64,000 nt of DNA from Rhizobium sp. P38BS-XIX (lineage in GTDB: Bacteria; Pseudomonadota; Alphaproteobacteria; Rhizobiales; Rhizobiaceae). The DNA lies in contig NZ_JABAIJ010000007.1 in the NCBI RefSeq assembly GCF_012641435.1, forward strand, positions 186,001 through 250,000, in the 5' to 3' direction. How positions within the stretch are numbered: position 1 is the stretch's first letter; every line of letters begins with the position of its first letter. The position numbers and the translations under genes are program-made. Shown piece by piece: positions 15,949 to 24,624 of this stretch. The notes beneath the pieces are model-generated. The model ran no database searches. It had not been told where the DNA came from and worked only from the letters and a program-made list of their open reading frames with translations.

Positions 15949-18900
15949 ATGACGAACAGGACGACGTCCACGAGTTTTGACCAGACCGCTGCAGTGAATG
16001 CTGCCGCCACGGCCAAAACATCGAAACGCGCTGTCGGCATCCCGCCGAAACAGGGCCTGTACGATCCGCGCAATGAACATGACGCCTGCGGTGTCGGCTT
16101 CGTCGCGCATATGAAGGGCCAGAAGTCGCACCAGATCGTGCGCGATGGCCTGTTCATTCTCGAAAACCTGACGCATCGCGGTGCCGTCGGCGCCGACCCG
16201 TTGATGGGTGACGGCGCGGGCATTCTAGTGCAGATCCCCGATCGTTTCTTCCGCGAAGAGATGGCCAAGCAGGGCGTGATCCTGCCGAAGGCCGGCGAAT
16301 ATGGCGTCGGTCACTTCTTTCTGCCGCGCGACGAGGCGCTGATCGAGCACTTCAAGACCGCCATCAAGCAGGTCGTTACCGAGGAAGGCCAGGTTCTGCT
16401 CGGCTTCCGTGACGTGCCTGTCGATAACTCCTCGCTGTCGAAGGCGCCTGATATCGCTGCCACCGAGCCGCATCATGTGCAGGTCTTCATCGGCGCCGGT
16501 CGTGATGCCGGCACGAACGAGGAGTTCGAGCGTCGTCTCTTCACCCTGCGCAAGGTGATTTCAAACCGTATCTATGCGGAATATGAAGGCGAAGAGAGCA
16601 GCTTCTACCCGGTCTCGCTGTCGAGCTCGACCATCGTCTACAAGGGCATGTTCCTCGCTTATCAGGTGGGCGCCTATTATAAGGACCTGTCCGATCCGCG
16701 GTTCGAAACGGCGGTTGCCCTCGTGCACCAGCGTTTCTCGACCAACACGTTCCCGTCGTGGAAGCTGGCGCATCCGTACCGCATGGTCGCGCATAACGGC
16801 GAAATCAACACGCTGCGCGGCAACGTCAACTGGATGGCGGCGCGCCAGGCGTCGGTCTCGTCTCCCCTGTTCGGCGACGATATCTCCAAGCTCTGGCCCA
16901 TCTCCTATGAAGGTCAGTCGGACACGGCCTGTTTCGACAACGCGCTCGAGTTCCTCGTGCGCGGCGGATACTCGCTGGCGCATGCCATGATGATGCTTAT
17001 CCCGGAGGCCTGGGCCGGCAATCAGCTGATGGCTGCCGAGCGCAAGGCATTCTACGAGTATCATGCAGCGCTGATGGAGCCGTGGGATGGCCCGGCCGCC
17101 GTTGCCTTCACCGATGGCAAGCAGATCGGCGCGACGCTCGATCGTAACGGCCTGCGTCCGGCCCGCTATCTCGTCACCAGCGACGATCGCATCATCATGG
17201 CGTCCGAAGCCGGCGTTCTGCCCGTCGATGAAGAAAAGATCATCCAGAAGTGGCGCCTGCAGCCGGGCAAGATGCTGCTCATCGATATGGAAAAGGGCCG
17301 CATCATCTCCGACGACGAGGTGAAGTCGGAGCTCTCTGGCAAGCATCCCTATCGCAGCTGGCTGAACCGCACGCAGCTGATCCTTGAAGACCTGAAGCCG
17401 GTAGTACCGCGCGCGCTGCGTCGCGACGTATCGCTGCTCGACCGCCAGCAGGCTTTCGGCTACACGACCGAAGACACCAAGCTGCTGATGTCGCCGATGG
17501 CGACGACCGGGCAGGAGGCTGTCGGTTCCATGGGCACGGATACGCCGATCTCGGCCATGTCCGACAAGCAGAAGCTGCTTTACACCTACTTCAAGCAGAA
17601 CTTCGCGCAGGTGACGAACCCGCCGATCGACCCGATCCGCGAAGAGCTCGTCATGAGCCTTGTCTCGTTCATCGGCCCGCGCCCGAACCTGCTCGATCAT
17701 ACCGGCATGGCCAACGCCAAGCGTCTGGAAGTGCGCCAGCCGATCCTGACCAACGGCGACCTCGAAAAGATCCGCTCGATCGGTCATACCGAAGACCGCT
17801 TCGACACCAAGACGCTCGACTTCACCTATGATGTCGAACGCGGTGCCGAAGGCATGCCGGAAATGCTCGATCGTCTCTGCGAGCGTGCGGAAGCGGCCGT
17901 TCGCGGCGGCTACAACATCATCGTGCTGTCCGACCGTCAGATCGGACCGGACCGCATCGCGATCCCGGCGCTGCTGGCGACGGCGGCCGTGCACCATCAC
18001 CTGATCCGCAAGGGCCTGCGTACCTCGGTCGGCATCGTGGTAGAAACCGGCGAGCCGCGCGAAGTGCATCATTTCTGCCTGCTGGCAGGTTATGGCGCGG
18101 AAGCGATCAACCCGTATCTCGCCTTCGATACGCTGCTCGACATGCATCAGCGCGGCGAGTTCCCGAAGGAAGTGGACGCGACCGAGGTCGTCTACCGCTA
18201 CATCAAGGCCGTGGGTAAGGGCATCCTCAAGGTCATGTCGAAGATGGGCATCTCGACCTATCAGTCCTATTGCGGCGCGCAGATCTTCGATGCGATCGGC
18301 CTGCAGCAGGAACTGGTCGACAAGTACTTCTTCGGCACCGCGACGATGATCGAAGGTATCGGTCTCGACACCATCGCCGAAGAGACTGTTGCTCGCCACA
18401 AGTCCGCCTTCGGGCGCGACCCGCTGCTGACGAGCAATCTCGACATCGGTGGCGAATATGCCTTCCGCATGCGTGGCGAGAGCCACGCCTGGACGCCGGA
18501 TGCCGTAGCGGCGCTTCAGCACGCCGTGCGCGGCAATGCCGAAGATCGCTATCGCGAATTCGCCGAAATGGTCAATGAATCGTCGCTTCGGATGAACACC
18601 ATCCGTGGTCTCTTCACGATCAAGGGCGCGGAAGCGCTCGGCCGCAAGCCGATCTCGATCGATGAAGTCGAACCGGCCGCCGATATCGTCAAGCGCTTCT
18701 CGACCGGCGCCATGTCCTTCGGCTCCATCAGCCGCGAGGCGCATACGACGCTGGCGATCGCCATGAACCGCATCGGCGGCAAGTCGAACACCGGCGAAGG
18801 CGGCGAAGAATCCGACCGCTACATGCCGCTCTTCGACGGTTCGGCAAATCCGGAACGCTCCGCCATCAAGCAGATCGCCTCGGGCCGCTTCGGCGTCACG

Positions 18901-20673
18901 ACCGAATATCTGGTCAATGCCGACGTGCTGCAGATCAAGGTCGCGCAGGGCGCCAAGCCCGGTGAAGGCGGTCAGCTGCCCGGCCACAAGGTCGACGCGA
19001 CCGTTGCCAAGACCCGGCATTCCACGCCGGGCGTCGGCCTGATTTCGCCGCCGCCGCACCATGACATCTATTCGATCGAAGATCTGGCGCAGCTGATCTA
19101 CGACCTGAAGAACGTCAACCCGACCTCTGATGTCTCGGTCAAGCTCGTCTCGGAAGTCGGCGTCGGCACGGTTGCCGCCGGCGTCGCCAAGGCGCGCGCC
19201 GATCACATCACCGTTTCGGGCTATGATGGTGGTACAGGCGCGTCGCCGCTGACCTCGCTGAAGCATGCCGGTTCGCCTTGGGAAATCGGTCTTGCCGAGA
19301 CGCAGCAGACGCTGGTGCTGAACGGACTGCGTTCTCGCATCGCCCTGCAGGTCGACGGCGGTCTGAAGACCGGTCGCGACGTCATTGTCGGTGCGCTGCT
19401 GGGCGCTGACGAGTTCGGCTTTGCCACCGCACCGCTGATCGCGGCAGGCTGCATCATGATGCGCAAATGCCATCTCAACACCTGTCCGGTTGGCGTCGCC
19501 ACCCAGGATCCGGTCCTGCGCAAGCGCTTCAAGGGCACGCCGGAGCATGTCATCAACTACTTCTTCTTCGTGGCCGAAGAAGTACGCGAGATCCTCGCTT
19601 CGCTCGGCGCTGCCAAGCTGGACGACATCATCGGCGCTTCCGAGCTTCTGGAAAAGGACGAGATGCTCGCGCACTGGAAGGCCAAGGGGCTCGATTTCAG
19701 CCGTATCTTCCACAAGGTCGATGCGCCAAAGGAAGAGACCTACTGGACGACCGTGCAGAAGCATCCGATCGACGACATTCTCGACCGCAAGATGATCGAG
19801 AAGGCGGAGCCGGCGCTTGCTTCCAAAACGCCGGTGGCCTTCGAAGTCGATATCAAGAACGTCGACCGTTCGGCCGGCGCCATGCTTTCGGGCGCAGTTG
19901 CCAAGCGATACGGCCATCGCGGCCTGAAGGATGACACGATCAGCGTCACCCTGAAGGGAACCGCCGGTCAGTCGTTCGCGGCGTTCCTGGCGCGGGGCAT
20001 TACCTTCAACCTTGTCGGCGATGGTAACGACTATGTCGGCAAGGGTCTTTCGGGCGGCCGCATCATCATCCGTCCGCCGGAGAATTCGAAGATCGTCGCT
20101 GAGAATTCGATCATCGTCGGCAACACCGTGCTTTATGGTGCGACCGAGGGCGAGTGCTACTTCCGCGGTGTCGCGGGCGAGCGCTTCGCGGTCAGAAACT
20201 CCGGCGCGATCGCCGTCGTCGAAGGCGTTGGCGACCATGGTTGCGAGTACATGACCGGCGGCGTTGTCGTCGTTCTCGGCGAAACCGGCCGCAACTTCGC
20301 AGCCGGCATGTCGGGTGGCGTGGCATATGTACTCGACGAGAAGGGCGATTTCGCCCGTCGCTGCAACATGGCCATGGTCGAACTGGAACCGGTTCCCGAA
20401 GAGGACGAACTGCTGGAGAAGCTGCATCATCACGGCGGCGACATCATGCACAAGGGACGTGTCGACGTCTCGGATGACATGACGCGTCACGATGAAGAGC
20501 GTCTCTTCCAGCTGATTTCGAACCATTTCCACTATACGGGCTCGACGCGAGCCAAGGAGATCCTCGATCACTGGGCAGACTATCGCCCGAAATTCCGCAA
20601 GGTCATGCCGGTCGAATACCGCCGCGCCCTTGAGGAAATGGAGCGTAGCCGCATGAGCGTGGCGGCGGAGTAA
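15949..20673 (+). CDS. gltB: Glutamate synthase (NADPH) large subunit
   Basis: A 1574-residue ferredoxin-fold enzyme subunit that transfers the glutamine amide to 2-oxoglutarate, giving two glutamates. The N-terminal Ntn glutaminase has its nucleophile Cys47 in HDACGVGF after a 46-residue propeptide removed on maturation. Then follow the central domain, the FMN/synthase domain (GEGGEESDRY, GYDGGTGASPL, LQVDGGLKTGRD) with the 3Fe-4S cluster cysteines in CIMMRKCHLNTC, and the C-terminal GXGXG beta-helix. The ATG at 15949 has GGAGGG 7 bases upstream; the frame extends to 15835 without support. gltD follows after 175 bases. Confidence 0.98.
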   Translation: MTNRTTSTSFDQTAAVNAAATAKTSKRAVGIPPKQGLYDPRNEHDACGVGFVAHMKGQKSHQIVRDGLFILENLTHRGAVGADPLMGDGAGILVQIPDRFFREEMAKQGVILPKAGEYGVGHFFLPRDEALIEHFKTAIKQVVTEEGQVLLGFRDVPVDNSSLSKAPDIAATEPHHVQVFIGAGRDAGTNEEFERRLFTLRKVISNRIYAEYEGEESSFYPVSLSSSTIVYKGMFLAYQVGAYYKDLSDPRFETAVALVHQRFSTNTFPSWKLAHPYRMVAHNGEINTLRGNVNWMAARQASVSSPLFGDDISKLWPISYEGQSDTACFDNALEFLVRGGYSLAHAMMMLIPEAWAGNQLMAAERKAFYEYHAALMEPWDGPAAVAFTDGKQIGATLDRNGLRPARYLVTSDDRIIMASEAGVLPVDEEKIIQKWRLQPGKMLLIDMEKGRIISDDEVKSELSGKHPYRSWLNRTQLILEDLKPVVPRALRRDVSLLDRQQAFGYTTEDTKLLMSPMATTGQEAVGSMGTDTPISAMSDKQKLLYTYFKQNFAQVTNPPIDPIREELVMSLVSFIGPRPNLLDHTGMANAKRLEVRQPILTNGDLEKIRSIGHTEDRFDTKTLDFTYDVERGAEGMPEMLDRLCERAEAAVRGGYNIIVLSDRQIGPDRIAIPALLATAAVHHHLIRKGLRTSVGIVVETGEPREVHHFCLLAGYGAEAINPYLAFDTLLDMHQRGEFPKEVDATEVVYRYIKAVGKGILKVMSKMGISTYQSYCGAQIFDAIGLQQELVDKYFFGTATMIEGIGLDTIAEETVARHKSAFGRDPLLTSNLDIGGEYAFRMRGESHAWTPDAVAALQHAVRGNAEDRYREFAEMVNESSLRMNTIRGLFTIKGAEALGRKPISIDEVEPAADIVKRFSTGAMSFGSISREAHTTLAIAMNRIGGKSNTGEGGEESDRYMPLFDGSANPERSAIKQIASGRFGVTTEYLVNADVLQIKVAQGAKPGEGGQLPGHKVDATVAKTRHSTPGVGLISPPPHHDIYSIEDLAQLIYDLKNVNPTSDVSVKLVSEVGVGTVAAGVAKARADHITVSGYDGGTGASPLTSLKHAGSPWEIGLAETQQTLVLNGLRSRIALQVDGGLKTGRDVIVGALLGADEFGFATAPLIAAGCIMMRKCHLNTCPVGVATQDPVLRKRFKGTPEHVINYFFFVAEEVREILASLGAAKLDDIIGASELLEKDEMLAHWKAKGLDFSRIFHKVDAPKEETYWTTVQKHPIDDILDRKMIEKAEPALASKTPVAFEVDIKNVDRSAGAMLSGAVAKRYGHRGLKDDTISVTLKGTAGQSFAAFLARGITFNLVGDGNDYVGKGLSGGRIIIRPPENSKIVAENSIIVGNTVLYGATEGECYFRGVAGERFAVRNSGAIAVVEGVGDHGCEYMTGGVVVVLGETGRNFAAGMSGGVAYVLDEKGDFARRCNMAMVELEPVPEEDELLEKLHHHGGDIMHKGRVDVSDDMTRHDEERLFQLISNHFHYTGSTRAKEILDHWADYRPKFRKVMPVEYRRALEEMERSRMSVAAE

Positions 20674-20848
20674 TCCGCCCCTGCTTTGGCCAGTCGAGGG
20701 TTTCGCCTCGCATTGCGGCTGCCGCCATGGCGATCGCAACTGTCGAATAGCGGAATCGGATTTGATTTAGAGTGCCGCACGGGGACATCGAGATAACCCT
20801 CAGGCACGGGAGCCATGAGCTCCACTTTTTGAGTGAGGAAACGAAAGC

Positions 20849-22303
20849 ATGGGCAAGGTAACAGGTTTCTTGGAAATCGACCGTCAGGTCGGCAAGTATC
20901 AGCCCGCGTCGGATCGCATCCGGCATTTCCGTGAATTCACGATCCCCATGTCGGACCCGGAAGTGCAGAAGCAGGCAGCTCGCTGCATGGACTGTGGCAT
21001 TCCCTATTGCCACGGCCCGACCGGCTGCCCGGTGCACAACCAGATCCCGGATTGGAACGACCTCGTCTATAACAACAACTGGGAAGAGGCGATCCGCAAC
21101 CTTCATTCGACCAACAACTTCCCGGAATTCACCGGCCGCGTCTGCCCCGCACCTTGCGAGGAGGCCTGCACGCTGAACCTGGAGGATGCGCCGGTCGCCA
21201 TCAAGACTGTCGAACAGGCGATTGCAGACAAGGCGTATGAGCTCGGCTTCATCCGGCCGCAGCCGGCAACCGTGCACACCGGCAAGAAGGTCGCGATCAT
21301 CGGTTCCGGCCCAGCCGGCATGGCGGCAGCGCAGCAGCTCGGCCGCGCCGGTCATGAAGTTCATGTCTACGAGCGCGAGAGCAAGGCCGGCGGCCTGCTG
21401 CGCTATGGCATTCCGGACTTCAAGATGGAGAAGAACTTCATCGACCGCCGTGTCGAGCAGATGAAGGGCGAAGGCGTCACCTTCCATTATGGCGTCAATG
21501 TCGGCGTCGACGTCAAAATCGAGCAGCTTCTGGCCGACCATGATGCCGTGCTTTATTGCGGCGGTTCGGAAACTCCGCGCGAAGCCGGCATTCCCGGCGT
21601 CGACCTTGCCGGCGTTCACGACGCCATGCCGTATCTCGTTCAGCAGAACCGCCGCGTCGGCCGCGAAAGCATCGACAGCGTCGGCTGGCCGGCCGACCCG
21701 ATCCTTGCCGGCGGCAAGCATATCGTCGTCGTCGGCGGCGGCGATACCGCGTCCGACTGCGTCGGCACGGCATTCCGCCAGGGTGCCGTGAAGGTTACCC
21801 AGCTCGACATCCGTCCGCAGCCGCCGGAAAAGGAAGACAAGCTGGCCGTCTGGCCTTTCTGGGCAACGAAGATGCGCACCTCCTCGTCGCAGGCCGAGGG
21901 TGCGGTTCGCGAATTCCAGGTCGCAACGCTCGAGTTCATCGGCGAAGACGGCATGCTGACCGGCGTGAAGTGCTGCGAAGTCGACGATCGCCGCAAGCCG
22001 ATCGCCGGCACGGAATTCGTCATCCGCGCTGATCTCGCCTTCATCGCCATCGGCTTCCGCGGCCCGTTCACCGACAGCGTGCTCAAGGAGCTCGACGGCA
22101 AGCTGACGCTGAATACGGATCGCCGCGGCTCGACGAACGTCGTTGCCAACGAAAAGGACTACAAGACCTCGGTCGACAAGCTGTGGACCGCCGGCGACGT
22201 CCGCCGTGGCCAGTCACTTGTCGTCTGGGCGATCCGTGAGGGACGTCAAGCTGCGCGCGCCATCGACGAGACCTTGATGGGCTCGACGGTTCTGCCGCGC
22301 TAA
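20849..22303 (+). CDS. gltD: Glutamate synthase (NADPH) small subunit
   Basis: A 484-residue flavoprotein that passes electrons from NADPH through FAD and 4Fe-4S clusters to GltB. The N-terminal cluster-binding cysteines appear in CMDCGIPYCHGPTGCPVHN and CPAPCEEAC; the FAD site is IIGSGPAGMAAA (about residue 149) and the NADPH site VVGGGDTASD (about 295). The C-terminal WTAGDVRRGQSLVVWA contacts FAD. A GAGGAAACG site precedes the ATG. It is the second gene of the gltBD operon and ends at a strong terminator. Confidence 0.97.
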   Translation: MGKVTGFLEIDRQVGKYQPASDRIRHFREFTIPMSDPEVQKQAARCMDCGIPYCHGPTGCPVHNQIPDWNDLVYNNNWEEAIRNLHSTNNFPEFTGRVCPAPCEEACTLNLEDAPVAIKTVEQAIADKAYELGFIRPQPATVHTGKKVAIIGSGPAGMAAAQQLGRAGHEVHVYERESKAGGLLRYGIPDFKMEKNFIDRRVEQMKGEGVTFHYGVNVGVDVKIEQLLADHDAVLYCGGSETPREAGIPGVDLAGVHDAMPYLVQQNRRVGRESIDSVGWPADPILAGGKHIVVVGGGDTASDCVGTAFRQGAVKVTQLDIRPQPPEKEDKLAVWPFWATKMRTSSSQAEGAVREFQVATLEFIGEDGMLTGVKCCEVDDRRKPIAGTEFVIRADLAFIAIGFRGPFTDSVLKELDGKLTLNTDRRGSTNVVANEKDYKTSVDKLWTAGDVRRGQSLVVWAIREGRQAARAIDETLMGSTVLPR

Positions 22304-22324
22304 GCCCAAACGTATATTCTTTTG

Positions 22325-22360
22325 GAAAGGCCGGGTTCGTCATGAACCCGGCCTTTCTTT
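22325..22360. terminator. Bidirectional terminator after gltD
   Basis: A perfect 14-base-pair stem (22325-22338 with 22344-22357) and a GTCAT loop, followed by TTT on the plus strand; on the minus strand it is followed by CCAAAAG. It separates gltD from the convergent GlyRS-like gene, whose stop codon lies directly against it. Confidence 0.85.
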
Positions 22361-23109
22361 TATCTGCTGGCGGCGATGGTCCAGTTATAGATGCAGCGGT
22401 CGAGCCCGATAGCGATCTCGAGCACCGTGACGTCATGATCTATCGCCGGTCCCTTCTTCGCCTGGCTGCGATAGCGCTGCGGGAAATCCGTACGTTTCGA
22501 GATCGAGCAGACCTCCATCCATTTGTCGCCATTTTCGACCTCGATGTCCATTGTGACCTCGGAATAAGCAGGCAGGCGATCCGAGGGAACCACTCTTGTG
22601 GGCAAATGAACGACCGATCCGATCATGCGACGAACCGGCTCCAGGCATGCCGCATGGTAATCATTACCGCTATCGGCGGTAAAAGCGCATTGGAACTCGA
22701 GCTGCCAGAATTCCTTGAGCCTGACATGCTTGGTCGCCTGTTCCTGCTCGCGGCGATAGGATTTGCCGGCCTGCCAGACGCACAATGGCAGGCGTGTTCT
22801 GGAGTGATTGCCCAGAAGATGCTGCATATAGATGTAGGTCGAGGGCGTGGTCTCCGGCCGCAGTACCAGTTCAGTATCCGTCTCCGACAGTTGTCCCTGG
22901 ACCCATATGTCTTCATTGGAATAAGCATCTGAGACGAGGTTGCGTGGCATCAGGGTCGGAGCTTCAACCCTGCGAACATCCCAGGCCGGATTGACGGATC
23001 GCAGGAAGCTGCGGACCTCGTCCGAGAAGAAGCGAGTGAGATCGTCCCGCAGCCGGATGTCCCGCTCTTCCCAATGAACGAGCGAATTGACGTTATAGAT
23101 ATTGAGCAC
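22360..23109 (-). CDS. Stand-alone class II aminoacyl-tRNA synthetase-like core (GlyRS type)
   Basis: A 249-residue protein made only of a class II catalytic core. It has LRPETT (residues 83-88), motif 2 (SYRREQ at 117-122 with RLKEFWQLE at 130-138), RTDF (206-209, as in GlyRS), and motif 3 (EIAIGLDR, 231-238). These ATP-contact Arg residues are intact. No anticodon-binding domain follows. The pattern is closest to alpha2-type glycyl-tRNA synthetase, whereas rhizobia normally use the alpha2beta2 GlyQS enzyme, so this is probably not the housekeeping enzyme. The GTG start has GGAG 9 bases upstream. Activation of an amino acid for another acceptor is possible but unproven. Confidence 0.75.
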   Translation of the reverse strand: MLNIYNVNSLVHWEERDIRLRDDLTRFFSDEVRSFLRSVNPAWDVRRVEAPTLMPRNLVSDAYSNEDIWVQGQLSETDTELVLRPETTPSTYIYMQHLLGNHSRTRLPLCVWQAGKSYRREQEQATKHVRLKEFWQLEFQCAFTADSGNDYHAACLEPVRRMIGSVVHLPTRVVPSDRLPAYSEVTMDIEVENGDKWMEVCSISKRTDFPQRYRSQAKKGPAIDHDVTVLEIAIGLDRCIYNWTIAASR

Positions 23110-23302
23110 GTGCCATTCTCCATGGGCAACGTTGATATTTGGGGGGAAGGGCTTTACGTCCAGCCGCTGCCGGACGCATCAACGCCTCCGGCCGTCACGA
23201 CTGGACGCGGAGACCTCGGCCGGAGAAAGCGCGCGAAATCGCAACCTGCAGGCAGGTGCGGTCATGATCCATATGATCTGCGCGGTTGGTGATCATGCCG
23301 TT

Positions 23303-23331
23303 TTTCTAGGAGCGCAACGCCGTCTTGTCAA
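23303..23331 (-). promoter_or_regulatory. Sigma-70 promoter of the GlyRS-like gene
   Basis: Read leftward, TTGACA (23331-23326), a 17-base spacer and TAGAAA (23308-23303) form a good promoter. Transcription would start near 23297, leaving a leader of about 190 bases before the GTG start at 23109. An ATG at 23296 opens a 33-codon frame right at the predicted start. Confidence 0.5.
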
Positions 23332-23360
23332 ACGCCGGTGCCGGCTTGAGCTCACGGCTA

Positions 23361-24551
23361 TCAGGGTGTCGCGGTCTTCGGCAGTCGATAGTCGTCCACG
23401 CGGCCGGTGGGCGCCGGATCCATCTGGCCTTTTTCGACCAGAAGATCGCGTGGCGAAGGCGCGGTCGCGGCCGGGGCGGGCGCGCCGCCCAGAAGCTGGG
23501 CGCCGCCGTCGAGATCCGGGTCGGACAGGCTGATTGGCGGTGTCCGGGTGATTTTTTCCGGCTCCGCGCCGGGCAGGCTCGCCTGCTGCGCCGGCAGTGG
23601 ATTGCCGGTATCCAGGCGAGTGATATCAGGACTTGCTTGGTCGCCCAGCAATCTCCGTGCGGGCTTTTCGAGATAAAAGGCGACCTTGCGCTTGCCCGCC
23701 GCGGTGAAATTGACGCCGTCGGCGGTTCTGAGCCGTACCTGCTGGCCGTTGATATCGGAGCCGGTGACAATGAATTCGCCGTTCTGATCGGTAAAGCCGT
23801 CCCATATGTCGATGAATTCGCCGCCGACGCTCGTCGTCTGGCTTTGATAGATCTGATTGAGCTTGACGGCGCTGGCTGTCAGTTGGTCCGAGCCGAAGGA
23901 CGGCAGGCCGACCCAGAGCAGCGGGATATGGCGGCTCGTCACCAGCTTGGCGATTTGCTGCACACGTTCCTCGTAAGCAAGGAACCACGGGTCGGTGCCG
24001 TATTTCTCGTTAAGGCCATCACCGATGATCTGCTGGCGATCATTGGCGCCGATCATCACGACGACCATGGCCGGTTTCAGCTGGTCCATCATGCCGGTCA
24101 GTTGCTGCGGCCAGTTGTAGTAATCCTGCCGGACGAGGCCCGAGGCGACGTTGCCGCGCGATTGAATGACGACGCCGGGGGAGGTGGAAAATGCGTCTTC
24201 CAGCCCGGTCGCAAGACCGCTAGCCAGAAAATCGCCAACGACGAGGATTGTCTTGGCGTCCTGCAGTTTTTCCGCCGGCGGCGGCGTGTCGGGTTGAACG
24301 ACGGGCTGGCGTGGCGGCGGTGTCGGCCGTTTGCGGGGCTGCACTTTTCGGCGGGGCGGCGGTTGCTCGGAAGACTGATCGGGATAATCGGGCTCGCGGT
24401 TGCCGAACAGCATGTCGAACAACGTCCGGCGCGGCCGTTCCTGCGCTTCGGCCGGTTGCAGCAGCCAGCCGAACGTCATAACGCAGGCAATGAAGGCCGT
24501 TGCAAGAGCCTTCATTGTTGCCGTGAACGTGCGCGCAGGTGGTTTTGTCAT
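23361..24551 (-). CDS. DUF459 SGNH-fold periplasmic protein
   Basis: A 396-residue secreted protein. The N-terminus has a signal sequence (MKALATAFIACVMTFGWL from residue 13), then a Pro/Arg-rich linker (about 60-95) and a DUF459 SGNH-hydrolase fold. In this copy the usual nucleophile block reads VVGDFLASG, with Phe108 where GDSL enzymes have Ser; the Asn of block III is present (MIGANDRQ), but the His of block V is Asn281 (DGVNF). The normal catalytic Ser-His pair therefore appears lost. It is the second gene after a lytic transglycosylase (73-base gap), suggesting a peptidoglycan-related role, perhaps binding rather than catalysis. Confidence 0.85.
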   Translation of the reverse strand: MTKPPARTFTATMKALATAFIACVMTFGWLLQPAEAQERPRRTLFDMLFGNREPDYPDQSSEQPPPRRKVQPRKRPTPPPRQPVVQPDTPPPAEKLQDAKTILVVGDFLASGLATGLEDAFSTSPGVVIQSRGNVASGLVRQDYYNWPQQLTGMMDQLKPAMVVVMIGANDRQQIIGDGLNEKYGTDPWFLAYEERVQQIAKLVTSRHIPLLWVGLPSFGSDQLTASAVKLNQIYQSQTTSVGGEFIDIWDGFTDQNGEFIVTGSDINGQQVRLRTADGVNFTAAGKRKVAFYLEKPARRLLGDQASPDITRLDTGNPLPAQQASLPGAEPEKITRTPPISLSDPDLDGGAQLLGGAPAPAATAPSPRDLLVEKGQMDPAPTGRVDDYRLPKTATP

Positions 24552-24624
24552 CGCTTCTTTTCGCTCACGATCCCATGGCCGCAGGCAAGTTCGCCCGGCG
24601 GCCAGGCTTCGTTGGTGCGGCCGC

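Noticed and set aside
15670..16268. Minus-strand frames over the gltB leader and N-terminus
   Set aside because: Overlap the gltB start and lack ribosome binding sites; the region is better explained as leader.
16561..20739. A very long open frame on the minus strand opposite gltB
   Set aside because: High GC content makes long antisense frames common; gltB has full domain content and a strong start, and the antisense protein has Arg/Asp/His-rich composition unlike a real protein.
22360..23300. A T-box riboswitch in front of the GlyRS-like gene
   Set aside because: No specifier loop, T-box bulge or terminator/antiterminator pair could be found, and T-boxes are rare in this class.
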